Shown: positions 25,855 to 38,650 of the stretch, one piece after another
How positions within the stretch are numbered: the first letter of the stretch is position 1
Layout of the letters: the number at the start of each line of letters is the position of its first letter
Made by a program: the position numbers and the translations under genes
The notes under the pieces: model-generated
The model's database searches: none
What the model was told of the DNA's origin: nothing
What the model saw: only the letters and a program-made list of their open reading frames with translations
Assembly (NCBI GenBank): GCA_951799445.1
Contig: OX637287.1
Coordinates: 40,949,724 to 41,013,723, forward strand
DNA from: Pseudisothecium myosuroides
Lineage: Eukaryota; Streptophyta; Bryopsida; Hypnales; Lembophyllaceae
DNA length: 64,000 nucleotides
Direction: 5' to 3'

Positions 25855-26009
25855 CTTGACCTCAAAAATTGACAACCCCCTCAACTTAATTAATTAAGCT
25901 TGGTGACACTCTAGCTTGCAATTTCTAACTAGCTCCAACGCCGGTGCATGGATCGATGGGATCGGAATCAGCTGTGGATCAGAATTAGCTGTGGCTTCAG
26001 GAGGGAGCC

Positions 26010-26021
26010 TAATTTTTATAT
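26010..26021 (-). promoter_or_regulatory. TATA-like box of the peroxidase gene
   Basis: Minus strand reads AGATATAAAAATTA about 155 bp upstream of the peroxidase ATG. Position and sequence fit a TATA box with a leader of roughly 120 bases. Confidence 0.45.
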
Positions 26022-27342
26022 CTGCAAGTTATGGTAGGCAGCTTTGATCATATTCAATCAGCGCGTGTTGAGGATTATTGCATTGATGCATGCTTCCCAT
26101 GCAGGTGATTAAGTCAATGTTCTACTTGATGGAGTTCGTAGTACTAATGACTTTGGAGTCAATGAGTTAGCTCGTAATCTCTCGAGTACAGAGTACTCGT
26201 GTATCGGAAGTCAACTCGTTTGCAAGAATTGTGACTCCCTAGTGGTTGGGATTTTGTGTCGAAGTAGAATTTTTTCATTGAGGTTTAATTTGAATCTGGA
26301 CTGGAATGGTTGGTTGGTCACTAATCCCATAGTCGCTAAATTGGTGAATTTTCCAAGAAATTGGCAGCTTTAGTAAAGGATGAGTTTTAATAAGTAACCC
26401 GTCCGGAGCAAATTTTGTATCAACCACATGGATACGTACGGTAGCCGTTTTGCGTTGCCCCTTTGAAAACAAGAGAGTGAACAACTGAGCTGACCACGGC
26501 AGAATGTTTTCCGAGACCTTGAAAGTCCTATTTTCAGAATTTTGAGCACTTGAATGTTACCGCATAGTTTCACTCTGAAATCTGTCATTCATTCAGGAGT
26601 TGGATACATTCGCAATGCTGTGAGCTCAAGTTTCTATCACACAAGGCCTGCAGGCAAATGAAGTAGATATATACTCGTAATAATCAAGCCGACGAGTGAT
26701 GCCTGTCTTTGGAAAGATTGTCCTAGTAATCAAAAGATCAATCATACGTTCAAACAATCCATAGCAGCAGAGATATACGCCCTGCAGATACTTAATTATA
26801 GTTTGTCAGCCCATTTGTCTAGTTCTAAGTAATCCAAGGACTTTTCCTAGGTTCTGAATTAAGCTTTAGAGCCAGTTGGAAGGAGAACTTACCGGTAAGC
26901 CAACTACTAACTGTGGTGATTTGGTATACGTCAAATCACACAAAATTAACTACAAATCTTATACGGAGTTAGTACAAATTTTAATGGATATGACTATATG
27001 AAAGACATGCCTGACGCTTTGCTAACTAGTCTTATGATAACATGCAAGTCATAACTCTATTCCAACATTCAGAGTTGTTCGAAACTGATGTGTACAGGTC
27101 GATCTCTTTTTGAGCCAAAATTTTCTCTGGCCTCCGCCCCCAAATGAAATGATCTTCCAATTGCACAAAATGTTTGGGATGCATTCCTGAAAATAACGTT
27201 ATTTCAACCTGTCCCGTAACGAGTTGTAACGAGTTGTAAGTAGAGTTGGTGCACTCTTATTATCATCTTGAAACTTTGAGTTTCAGACTTTGAGTTTCAG
27301 AGCCCTTTTCAAAGTGCAGTGTTAAAGCGTATTGCATTAAAA
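26022..27342. other. Intergenic, no gene supported
   Basis: Peroxidase upstream sequence then AT-rich DNA. Only a small direct repeat (GACTTTGAGTTTCAG near 27270-27300) is noted. Confidence 0.4.
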
Positions 27343-27572
27343 TTAACCCTGAAAGGACGAAGGGGTGACCCTCGAAATCATCCTTTTGCATTACTGTGTG
27401 AATCATTGGCTTACAAAATTGCAGAAGCGTTCATTGGAAGTCAAGCTACTGTAGAAGATCTTCCCTTTTCACAACAAATTCCAAGGATGAATAGTTGCAT
27501 TTCTGTCCTACACAATTTGATTCTTTGTCATCCATCAGCCATAGAATGGCTCCGTCCACGTTTAAGGGTTAA
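27343..27572. mobile_element. TTAACCC-family MITE, copy 2
   Basis: Starts TTAACCCTGAAAGGACG and ends TTTAAGGGTTAA. Inner words CATTGGAAGTCAAGCTACTG and TCCAAGGATGAATAGTTG match copy 3. The 110-codon open frame over it is a chance frame in the element. Confidence 0.75.
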
Positions 27573-27999
27573 GGGGAACGGAAAGATCATTTTGGGAACT
27601 GAGAAAGTACTCAATAACAACGGAACAGAACAAATGTTGGAGATTAGTTGACAATATATTTGGACCCCCCTTTGGCCCTTCCCCAATGTATGAAAGTGCT
27701 AAGCTGCATCAAAATCTTTGTAAGGTACTGTTCTTTTTTGGATGGGCTGTAAACACTTTGGAATGCATCACAAAATTCACTCACATAGTTTCATTGCATG
27801 TTTCATACTCAACTCCAAGGACGAAGACATCACCATTGATGAAGGAAGGACAGTACTGACTCCTGACTCAGGAGTCCTGAGTATGGTGAGCTGATTGAAC
27901 CAGCGCAGCAGCGGCACCAACTGTTGTTGAAGGACAAGAACGGGTCAATGTCAAACCTTCAACAGTACTGTACACTTCTAGGGATTTTTTTTTTATCAT

Positions 28000-28229
28000 T
28001 TAACCCTGTAAGGACGCGGGGGGTGACCTTGGAAATCATGCATTGTATAACCGTGAGAGTCATTGGAATAAAAAAATCCAAAAGTACTCATTGGAAGTCA
28101 AGCTACTGTAGATGTTCTCCACTTTCCACAAAAAACTCCAAGGATGAATAGTTGTAGTTCTGTCCTACATTGGAGAATCCCTTGTCATTCATCGGACACT
28201 TATGGTCCACGGCGTCCTTACTGGGTTAA
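28000..28229. mobile_element. TTAACCC-family MITE, copy 3
   Basis: Starts TTAACCCTGTAAGGACG and ends CGTCCTTACTGGGTTAA, a 17-base inverted end with one mismatch. It is highly similar to copy 2 throughout, only ~430 bp away and in the same orientation. Confidence 0.8.
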
Positions 28230-28829
28230 GGTGAAAACACTCAAATGCGTCAAAGTAAGCAATTCAGCATAGTTGGAGGCACCTTTTTCAAGGGGAAAAA
28301 ACCCACCATTTTTGGTAGTATAAGCAATTGAAAATTATGAATTTTTGGATAAGTTACATGTAATTATTGTGAATTTTTAGAATGGAAGCTCCAAAGGTCA
28401 CTAAAACCGTCACACAGCTTGGTCATAAAATCGAATTCTGGAGAATCAGCAGGCCACCAATTGCAGTTAAATATGGAGAAAAGATTAATTGCACTCTTGG
28501 AGACACTCTCAATACAAGTCTACTTGTTAAGAATGCGTACACAAAAATTATTGTGCGTTTTCACCTTGTTTTGGGCAATGTAGAAAGCAAAATATCATTA
28601 AAAAACCTATTGGGCAAGAGGCAAGAGGTCCGGCACTAAGTTGGTTCCGAACTTTGAGCTCTTATATTTGAATTCTAGCCAACTTTGTGAGTTACCAAAG
28701 CGGGATTTTTGTTTTCACTTGAACTTTAAGAGCCCTTTATGGAGAGGGGAGCATAGATCTTGAACTTTTAGGCAAAGTACATTAACCTTCTAAAGACATT
28801 TCAGACAATTTGGATCCTTTGGATAATTT

Positions 28830-29250
28830 TAGGAGGAGCTATAGGATGGAAAGACACAACTTTTCATCCAACTATTTGAGGGAGTTGCTTGAGTGCATTA
28901 TAAATGAATAGATTGAATATTCCTTTACTATTGTCTTATTAATTTTTCAGAAAGAAGAAAATGCTTAATCCATGGATTGCCCTTGTAGTATATTTTAGCC
29001 ATTCTTGATGTGAATTTTAGCTATAAGAATAATATTTCTTGAATTTGTGCCCAACTAATGAAATGAAATTTATCAAGTGAAGTTTCTACTCTAATTGGAA
29101 AAAAAAAATTAATTTTTAAAATTCAATATTTTAGTATAATTTGAATTTATGGCCTTAAACCATGGTTGTTGATTTTATTATTTTATAATGACATAATAAC
29201 TTTGGTTTATATTATGATAATGTATACTATAATATATAGTTATGGCAGAT
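28830..29250. repeat. Dispersed AT-rich repeat, copy 1
   Basis: Shares ordered words with 55990-56430: CCCTTGTAGT, TTTTAGCCATT, TTATCAAGT, CTAATTGGAAA, CCATGGTT-GTTGATT, TAATGACATA, ACTATAATATATA. Probably an old transposon fragment; absent from segment A. Confidence 0.6.
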
Positions 29251-30319
29251 TTTTTGAACATATTTTGTATCTTATATTAGTTTTCTTCACTTTTTCCTTA
29301 AAAAAAATTATCAATGATTTCAAATTTATACAAAAAAATTTGAATTTTTTATGACTTACAAAAGGTATGTGATTTCATCTTGAAACAATAAGAAAATAAA
29401 ATTTCATTTATATATAGTTGCAAAATGGAAACAAATAGAGTGATGGATTAGAAGGCTCAAATTTGTGGTTGTGAGCTTGTCTTTTCAAGGTTAAGAGCTT
29501 GAAAAGAATCTAAACATAAGATTTTCATTTGAGAAGTTTTTCTTTTTTTCCCATCTCTACATGAATTGGTTCAAAACCTTGCTCAAAAATCATGAAGCAC
29601 CGAGTAATCATGCTAGTTACATTGCTAAAGAAGAGACAAAATTTTCTTTTTCAACATGCTTAAATGCATTTCTTGCCTTTTGTATAATTCTTAAAATGAG
29701 CTTTAGAAAACATTCATAATGAACCTATTGGACATTGCGGGTCTCTCAGGGGTTAATGGTAGTTCTTGGTGCAATGTGCAAAAAGTGTTGTTAGCATGTG
29801 GTTTGCATCACTGACAACTTAGAAGCAAAGTTTTCAATTCATTTATTTTGGAATGTGCAAAAAGCAAATTGCATGGAAGCTATATATACATTTGTGCGCA
29901 TGGATGGAATATACAATAAGTGAGTGAAAACATTTTATTTGAAAAAAATATGTGTACATTCTTTAAAGAAGAATAGAGAGAATGAAGAGTATGTTGGAAT
30001 TAGTTCAATTGTAAAAACCAATTTTAAATGACATTACTTTGATTTCACAAAGGCAAGAATGGATTTATGAACACATTTTGTTTACCTAATTACACATATC
30101 TAAGAACATGATATTTTTCTATAATTTTAGTGCCAATATATTTTGTGTTACAATTAGGTTAGCATCTCAACCTCAAGGGCAAAAACTTAAGATCAAAGGA
30201 TTTACAAATAGAAGAAAATTATAATGCAACTCATTTCATCTTTTTTCAACATCCCAATAATATTCTACATATTTTCAAAATTGAAATCATATCAAAGATG
30301 AGGTTAGCACAAGGCTACT

Positions 30320-30587
30320 CCTGAACCCTCAAGGACAACAAAGACCATATGTTGATCTCATGTTATTTTAGGAGTTTTGAAGAGCTCAATTGGAATTCTT
30401 GTTTTTTCAAATAATTATTTTTTTAACCAAACACATGCAATGTTCCTCACTGAATCTATGAAAAAAAGGCTTTCTCCATTTCCAATTACGCTTTCTACAA
30501 TGTGATCTACAATACTATATGATCTACAATATGATAGATCAAAATGGTATTTCAAAATGACAAATTGCTCGTCCTGGAAGGGTTAGT
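30320..30587. mobile_element. TTAACCC-family element, copy 4 (diverged)
   Basis: Ends AACCCTCAAGGACAAC and CTCGTCCTGGAAGGGTT form a degenerate inverted pair of the same TTAACCC/AAGGAC type. It lies inside duplicated segment B. Confidence 0.45.
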
Positions 30588-31709
30588 TCAACATCCTTCA
30601 CACATAAAATGTATTTCAAAACCAGTAAGTTAGTCACTTCAAAGACTCGGCTACTTTCGCTGATTACAAGTGTTTTGAACGAATTGGAAGACTGCCAGCT
30701 TCTCTTTTAGTTCTAAATTTAGGTACTGCATTTTGAAATAGTATCTCTTACAGGTGTAGTGACCTTTTGCCACGTAGCTGAGAATAGTTCAACTCACTAA
30801 TCCAGAGGTCTTGATGGATGCGAGCTATGAATTTCCAGATTGAACTATCCTTGTAAAAGTGCATTTTCACACATTTTTCATTAGAGAGGGTTGGGCTTAT
30901 CAAGCAGAGTCATCTTTCGACATCTAGAGCAGGTTAGCAATGCAAAAAAACAGAGAAAAAAATTTCAACCTCGTTGAACTGTGAAACAGAAGGCAAATCA
31001 GTCACAGCCTCTGAGCAGGAATCCATTATTTATATTGCAATTTACATCCAGTGCTCTTCTGCAAGTACTCATAGAACACACAAAAACAACCTGTAAATAC
31101 ACATAAAACACAAATAGCTCATATCACTCGGACCAGGGGAGGTCAAGCCGTTCGCAGCCGCTCAATTACAGGAGCCACTTTCTTGGGCCCATAAAACCAC
31201 CGGGTACAGTCTGCCACACCGACAAACGAGAGGAGCGTCAGGGCATGGAGAAAAAACAATCTAGACTACACTTGCTTCCAAACAAACTATCAGATGACAA
31301 TGTCTCTTGCTAAGGTAGAGACAGTTAAGAGACCTGATCCCGTCACCAACAGAAGTAACTAACCCCTGTTACCAACAGAAATCGTCTCTTCCAATACAAC
31401 TGCCTGGACTCAATTAGCAACTGGTGCAACCATGACTTCACTAAATGTCCAGGGAAACGGAACATTCAATGGAAATGAGGTTGTATAATTCCACACATAG
31501 CAGTCGACAGCCTCCCACAGTGAATGATTCCATAAGGCATCATACGTAGAGATAAAAAAGTGGATCTCAACAGATAGAGCTCTTGCATTCAAAGCGATCT
31601 CTCCAAAGCGCTATACTCATCTCCCAATCAAACCAGTCCTGCATACTGCTCAATATGCTGCAAGGGACACAAAGAGGATCCTCTACCGTACAACAGGATG
31701 GGATAAGAG

Positions 31710-33503
31710 TCAGCTTACCCAGCTGGGAATGCGAAATCCTGTCTCGGCTTTTGAGTTGCACTTGATAGGAGAGTCGAACACAGCAAGCGCAAGCCGCTTC
31801 GTCAACACACCGACCTCAAAGTAGATGTACGGGGTTGCTGGAACATCCACGTAGATTCCGGTCACTGGCAACCACACGAAAAGCTGTTTGGTCTCGATTC
31901 CTTCCAAGCTGCTGATGGAGCCATACTTCAGTTTTCCTGAGATGTTCTGGCTGTAGTATGCCAGCTGGAAACATGACAACAGACAGATCAAACTTAGTAT
32001 TGATTGTAAGAGAATCTCTTCAGGGTCACCAATCTTGCAAAAGAAATCCTACTCAAATAATAAATAACATTGGGATAGGGCTGTATGAAATCACGATATC
32101 CACGCCTGCGTCCTGAAGTTTCACAGCACTGGTTTGGATCTTTGCGTTGCTTTACACTCGCTCGTTGTATTGAAAGTATATAAATAAAGGCAATACGATA
32201 AATTGAATTTTGAATAGATGTCTCCTTAACAACAACAGTATAATTGAAGACATTTATAAGATGCGTGGATCATGTTCAACTCCAGCCCGACACTTCTCCT
32301 CTGCACCATTTACAAAATGCCAATGTGATGGTACTGGAAGATCGTGCTCCTCTGATTAGGTGAATTTGGATACGATGGAAGTTAAAAAAAATGGTAGCCT
32401 TCAGTGAAAAAAAAGTCCCTCAGATCCTCTCGCAGCACAATAGAAGCATCCCAAATATAGAGATCTCATAACCAGATGAAAAATCATCGCAACATCTTAA
32501 TCAAAATCTGAAATTTAAAACTTAATCTCACTCGAGCTACATTGAACTGGTCTAACAGATTCGACATTAAGAGAGACCTAAAGCTCTTACTAAAACATGA
32601 TAAAAAAAAAGACAATGCGGAAGAATGACGGAGTATTGAATCGAAATAATAAATGAAGTACTATCCTCTCACCAAGCAATCCTCACACAAGAGAGCGACA
32701 TCACAAGAAGGGCAAAACAAGCAATTGCACATTCTCTCCATGCAATGTAGACAACAGAAGTACCCTCAAAAAAACACTGCAAGAGAAGCAGCATCGAAAG
32801 CCACTGCAAAGGGAAACAAACTCAATACATCACTACTCGCACCTACATCTCGTCGTTCATCAAGATCAAATCATAGACTCCTACACCCGTTGTTCCGTCT
32901 TCAACCCCATCCTCCCACAGAAGGACAAGATCCCGCACCGAGACGCATCAAGAGAATCTTCCCCACCATCAAACTCTCATACAACAGCAACTACCAACGA
33001 GAGCGACATCAGCACAAAACCCAATTGCACATTGTTCTCTCTCCAATGTAGAACCAGAAGAACCCTAGAAAACATCGCAAGATCATCCCCCCCTCCCCGC
33101 AAAACAGACACAAAATCCGCAACTATGACTACCCGCATCTCAATTCTCGTCATTCGTCAAGATCCAATCACAGACTCGAACAAAGTTTTCGTTCTCGTCT
33201 TCACCCCCAAGAAGTGCGAAATCCCCCACCAACATGCATCGTTTCCCTGCAATGGATCGTGTGGGTCAAGTGCAATTGATCGATGGGTTGTTAACTAATC
33301 CGTACCTGGTCGTCGATCTTGGTGTAGCAAGGGGCCTTCAAAGACAGAGCGAAGTGGCCGTCCTTGTCGATGGAGTAGCTCGAGATGGAGCTCGGCAGAA
33401 GCCCCACGGGCAGTCCGTTCTTCTCCAGCTCGTCGGTCACCTCATCGGCCGCCACTGCGGTTACGAAAACCGCCAGGATGAGTAAGCTTAAGAGCTTCAT
33501 CAT
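31710..33503 (-). CDS. DUF538 secreted protein, copy B (full length)
   Basis: Exon 1 is 33306-33503, exon 2 is 31710-31964, with a 1341-bp phase-0 intron; 150 residues, a usual length for the family. N-terminal signal peptide (MMKLLSLLILAVFVTAVAA). Conserved blocks: GLPVGLLPSSI, SIDKDGHFALSL, CYTKIDDQ, YSQNISGKLKYGSISSL, FVWLPVTGIYVDVP, YIYFEVGVLTKRLALAVFDS. The function of DUF538 is not settled. About 88% residue identity to copy A by eye over the shared length. Unlike copy A it has its own GC-rich upstream region, so B is the better candidate for an independently expressed copy. Confidence 0.88.
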
Positions 33504-33552
33504 GAAGAATTGTGAGATTGATGATTGTTGCGAGCTTGCTGTTGTGGTGCAC

Positions 33553-33840
33553 AACCTTGAATGAGGCTTTCAGTAGTGGCGATGGCGAGGGGAGGTGCAT
33601 CAGGCAGCTGGCAGCAGAGGAGGCGATGAAGGGGAAGCGCCAGCCTTGCAGCAGTGAGAGTCCCTATCCGAGGTCTCGTTTGAGGTGCCTTGCTCAGGCC
33701 TGCCGTTTTGGGCTCTGCATGTTGCTAGGCGGCGGTGTGAATGGGGTAGAGTGGAATTTCATGCTCGGCGGCCGGCTCGGCCATTCTCGACAGTGGGAAG
33801 GGCCCTGCCCCGGTCAATGGCGAGCTTGGCCTTAATTTGT
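33553..33840. promoter_or_regulatory. GC-rich upstream region of DUF538-B
   Basis: Strikingly GC-rich against the AT-rich surroundings and directly upstream of copy B; not present upstream of copy A. It could be promoter plus leader or a fragment of another gene. The 107-codon plus-strand frame over it has no domain I recognise. Confidence 0.35.
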
Positions 33841-36800
33841 ACCCCACCTCAAAGTTCTGTCTTACATACTAGAGACTTTCAATAAGCTAGTACTTCTATT
33901 CTACCTTTAGCTTTCTATTCTTGGTTCTATCTAAAACCATCCACTAAAATAAAAGTCTTAGTCATACTTATCCAAATACTTGGGATATCTAACTCCAAGT
34001 TCCAACACACTTGTCTTTATTTGGAAAGTTGTTTAACTTTAGTGCACTGTCTGATGCCCTTGTTGTCATCCAAGTGGAATTCTCTAGCTCCAATGCACAA
34101 ATCCACCATCCAGAGATATCTATCTCCAAACAATTATATTTGTTTGTCCACTAGTGCACATTTAATCGTGAATTAGTTCATCCATCAATGTATTCATCCA
34201 TGCAAGGTTGTGTTAAAGGTCATGACACTCAAAAACCATGTTGTACACACTCAAAATCATGCCATGCCCAAGCATTTGCACTTGGAGCTCGAATCCCAAG
34301 AAGAAGCATCTTGTGATCATTCTATTTTGTTGTTAGAGAATTCAAATTTGGAAGATTGGTTGGTGAACACTCCCTCCAGAGCTTTAGAAAAGGATCAGTG
34401 CCCCCCTTGATTTAAGGAATAAACTTAAATCCAATGTTTCTTTGTTTAAATCGATCTTTTGCCATGCCGTTACACCAACGAAGCATGAATAAGGGTTCAA
34501 CTCAATCCATCCCACATTCTAAAATTATGAGCCTAGTTGCATTGGCATAGCATTTTTGTCATGGATTATCATGTAATGATGCGTTAAGATAAATGTACAC
34601 CAACTCTTAAACCTTCGAAAGACCATGAGGCCATCATGTGACTTCTGCAACACTGTTGTTTTCAATCCTAGTCCTCTAGGGGTTAAATGGACAATGCCCC
34701 TAATTTTTGATCTTCTTGGAGTTTGCTTAAAACTAAACAAAAAATCCAAGTTTTGATAAGTTTTATCAATTTTTTTAATTTGTAAACATGTGAATTCAAA
34801 CTAAATGTGTTATGAATCGCATAAGAAAGGAAAATGCAACAATATTACTTATATGTTGAAAGATTATAATGATTGATGAGAATGGTGTTAAAACTATGAA
34901 AGTTATTTGAAGTCTTTCAATCCTCTTTTTACATGTCAATTTTGAAATTGAGGTCATGAAAAAAAATATAGGATTAAAATTTGTAACGTGTATAACCATA
35001 ATTGATTTAAGGCTTCTCAAAATCTATTCTATAGTTTTAAAAATGAATTTCCAAATTGATTTTTTCTCTAAGATTTAATGTATTTGAGGCTCATCTCCAA
35101 GATTCCCTTATACTTAAAAAACAAGATTTATAATGAATACATTTTTACAAAATCTTCAATAGAAGAAATATAATTTACTTTTTTTGTCAAAATTGGATTT
35201 TTGATATTTAAAATAAACTATAAAAGGTATTCAACTACAAAAAAATTTACCAAAAATCAAGCCAAAAATAATACTTTGGTGAGATTTTCTTTAACTTCAA
35301 AGTTTATAGTCAACACCAAAATATAATGCTTAGGGCATTTAGGGGCTAATAGCAACAAAGCATATTCATTATCATTAATCATTAATTATTTTTATTGGAT
35401 TTTACTGGCAAGTGAAAGAAAATCCCAATGCAATTTAGAATGCAATATTTAAATACCATATGAATAAGTGATGAAATATTAAAATATTGATTGTAAGTGT
35501 ACAACAAAAATGATATGTGGCTCATCTAGATTCCTATGTTTTGATTTTGTGTAGCTTATATCATAAATACCTACATTTTACTCTTGCTTTTTGGTCCAAA
35601 TGTAGGTCTCTTGTTTGAGGCAAAGATGATTCTCGATGCACATTTCTTATCTCCAGGCACTAGATTTTGAATATATTGGTAACCTTTATATATCTTTTTT
35701 TCACATGCTTGGGAATGATTTTTTTTTTTAAATTCCTTCATTTTGTAGATAATTAATTATATATTTTATGAAACTATCTATCGAATTTGGAATTATTGGT
35801 TCCAAATCTGAATTATAATTTTCTAAATTTGATCATTTACAGTAATTAATAAATTCTTTCCGAGGGTCAGGGTGAAATTTTTAGAGCAGGCAGGTGGATA
35901 AAATAGACCATATTCTACTATTGTAATGCTTGTGAAACTAGTTTATCTAATCTCATAGTATTTAAAGAAGTTAGCTTAATCAAATTATGAGGTGTTTTTC
36001 ATGCTTGGCAAACCAAAATTCTAAAAGTAAAATATTTTATTCAAAAATCATATAAAATAGTATTTTAAAAATATTATATAAATATATTCTAAAATAGTTT
36101 CATTTCAAAGCTTGGAAGCGGCATTAAAAGAGTACCATCACTAAAGACCTTGTCTATGAGATTGTTATTTTTAAATACAATTAATATTTGGAGAAATCCA
36201 ATAATAAAGTTTGGAAAGTATATCAAAGGTTGTAAGAATTGATATCTTTTCTAAATCCATATTATAATTTCAATGTCTCACTTGCATTGATCATCATACA
36301 ATATACATCCATATATTGAACAAAGTTATTAAAGCATAACCACTTTTGAAAATGCGTTCACTAATAGTAAGCGTCCAAGTAGAAAGTTGAAGGGGAAGAA
36401 TGTATTGTTTGTTATCACACATGGCGCTTCGTGAGTGAAATCTAGAATGTGACTCTGTGACACCCCTTCTACAAGTGAAAATTTTTGAATTAGAAGTTTT
36501 GTTTCTTTGGTGGTTTTCCGTGTTTTTTTTGTCGTTCAATATGCGCGTGTACACAAAGAAATAATGAAGGAGATGCAAGCAAAATTGTGCTTGAAAAGGT
36601 ACTCTACAAATTCTAAATATTCCTAAATCCAGCTTAGCATTTCCAAATTTTTTTGAACTTATTGTCTTTTGGCGATGTGGGTGTTTGTCATTAAAATTAG
36701 AGTTTCTTTTCAAAAACCTAAAGTTCAACTCCCCTCTTCAACTCCCAACTATGATGCCCCTAATGAATCATCCTACTTAGTTTGGTGCTAGCTTAATTGT

Positions 36801-36990
36801 AGTGTTGATTTGGTATGAAGCAAAATCAAGGCTATTATTTAGAGCATGCCATCTTGATACTATAATTCATTGTTTCATGCATATGACAAGTATATATAGG
36901 AGATACCAATCCAACACTAGTTAATTGTCCATCACCTGAATGAAAATGAAGCAAAAACAAGAACAATAAGTAGAGCTTTTACACAGCCCA
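33841..36990. other. AT-rich intergenic DNA
   Basis: No gene supported. It contains the dispersed repeat at 34985-35352 and long A/T runs. A 144-codon minus-strand frame (36294-36728) lacks recognisable motifs and is not called. Confidence 0.45.
34985..35352. repeat. Dispersed repeat, second copy of the 18015 family
   Basis: Shares CTTCTCAAAATCTATTCTA, ATGAATTTC, CAAGATT and the end GCATTTAGGGG with 18015-18340. An old TIR-type element is likely, but its left border is unclear. Confidence 0.6.
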
Positions 36991-37170
36991 CATAACATTG
37001 TTAACCAACCTAAATAGGTCCCCCTTGGAGATAAGGATAATTCCTCCCTAAATTTGTGGAAATGAATTGAGTTTAATCTACAGAGAGTCCTTGGTTGACT
37101 AGAAAGTTGCAAAGTTGGAGGGTCCTACTTTCTAGGGAGTAAAAGGGCCCTCCAATGTTGGTTAATAATG
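36991..37170. mobile_element. MITE, CATAACATTGTT family, copy 3
   Basis: Starts CATAACATTGTTAACCAAC and ends GTTGGTTAATAATG. About 180 bp. The CACTA element starts four bases further on, so it landed in or directly beside this MITE. Confidence 0.7.
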
Positions 37171-37304
37171 AATCACTACAAGAAAAGGGGGGGTAAAGTG
37201 ACTGCGGGGTCACACGACTGCAGCCCTGCAGTCACGGGCGCGACTGTCCCTCTCTAATTGCACGCTCTGCAATGTGGTTTATAAGTACAGTCACTCTGGA
37301 GTCG

Positions 37305-38650
37305 CTGACGCGACTGGGGGATGAAGATTGGAAAGAAAAAACGGCTTCCTGCGCTTGTTTTCTTTCCCAGTTCATTTCTTTTACTGCTAGAAGCTTAAAG
37401 TCATTTTTTTGGGACTGGGAGTCACTAAGATACAACTGCAATGTGACTGGAGATTTGTTGTTGTCCACGTCGGAGCCTATTTCACAATGCCTACGTGGAT
37501 TACGTGAGCTGACGTGTCCGCACTTCAGTCGTCAGTCGTTACAGAGTCATGGTGAGTCGCCATATGCCACCTCAGGGCGTTGGGCGACGACTAGGACTTT
37601 AGTTTAGGGGAACTGTTGCGCAACTTCAGAGCAATTTTTGGACATATGGTGTGTGTGGAGTACTCGTTTTCATGCTGCACAGCTACCAAAGCAGGGAAGC
37701 TGTAGGTATGCAACACAGATGATTGCAGCAACGCTGTGAACACATTCAATGGGGAATATATAGGGGAACAAAGATTGCAAACACACTGGAAAATGAGCTC
37801 TTTACTCTGCAGTGAGTACATAAACATCAAAGGACTCCTTGAAGGTGTTCAGTCACAAGGAGCATTGGTTAGGGAGTGCCCAGGATGCAACTCCTCGCGA
37901 TTGGGCCGACTAACTGCAGATTTACGCAATACTATGACACAATTGCACAGCCCCTGACCACCCTGCAGTTGCAGACGCAATTAGGGGATGAAGACTAGAA
38001 AAAAAAAGCAAGCTTCCTACATGTGTTTTCTTTCCCAATTCATTTCTTTTCCTACTAGAAGGTGAAAGTCATATTTTGGAACTTGGCGTCATTAAAGTAC
38101 AATTGTAGCGTGATTTTTTGGTCACTCAAGGTGGTTTTAGAGCCAATTTGATGGAGCCTATGTGGATCAAACTGCACTAATGTGTCCGTGGTTTAAAAGT
38201 GAGTCATTTCACAATCACGGTCAGTTGCCATATGACACTACAAGTCACTTCGGGACGACTAGGACATGAGTTCTTCAGAACTACAAAACAACTTGAGAGC
38301 ACTTTTGTACCGTGCGATGGATGGGGAGTAATCATTCTCACATTGCAAAGCTACCAAAGTAGGCAAGCTGAAGAAATACAACACAATTCACTACGACTAT
38401 GCTATATACAGTTCATGGGGATGATTTAAGGATTGAAAGATTGCAAAAACATTGAACCTTGAGCTGGATTTTTTTTCAGTGGCCCAAATTGAACATCATA
38501 GAACTCTCTAATGTTGTGCATTTTAGGAGCGTTGGAAATTTGTGCCCACAACACGGCTCCATCGAGATTCCTCCAATTAAATAGAGACTTCCACAACACT
38601 ACGATACGATTGCACAACTGAGGTGACTACTAGTAACGTTCTTGCACCAA
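37305..38650. repeat. ~667-bp tandem duplication inside the CACTA element
   Basis: GATGAAGA at 37320 recurs at 37987, and the following sequence (TGTTTTCTTTCCCA, TTCATTTCTTTT, CTAGAAG, GTCATTTT, GGACGACTAGGAC) is repeated in order with many substitutions. The second copy has diverged more and lost several GACTGC words. Confidence 0.8.

Larger units (their letters stand above)
28715..33552. repeat. Segmental duplication, copy B
   Basis: About 4.84 kb matching 14140-18590 in the same orientation, with DUF538 copy B at its right end. It differs from copy A by insertions (28830-29250 block, 30320-30587 MITE) and lacks the CATTAGA MITE. The 3' flank of the gene (31000-31700) is the best-conserved part. 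Confidence 0.8.

Noticed and set aside
27319..27651. 110-codon plus-strand open frame
   Set aside because: Lies almost wholly in a TTAACCC MITE; the sister copy at 28000 does not keep the frame.
33512..33835. 107-codon plus-strand frame in GC-rich DNA
   Set aside because: Overlaps DUF538-B's start antisense and shows no domain; kept only as a GC-rich upstream block.
36294..36728. 144-codon minus-strand open frame
   Set aside because: No motifs, no splice or promoter context, basic and AT-driven composition; likely chance.
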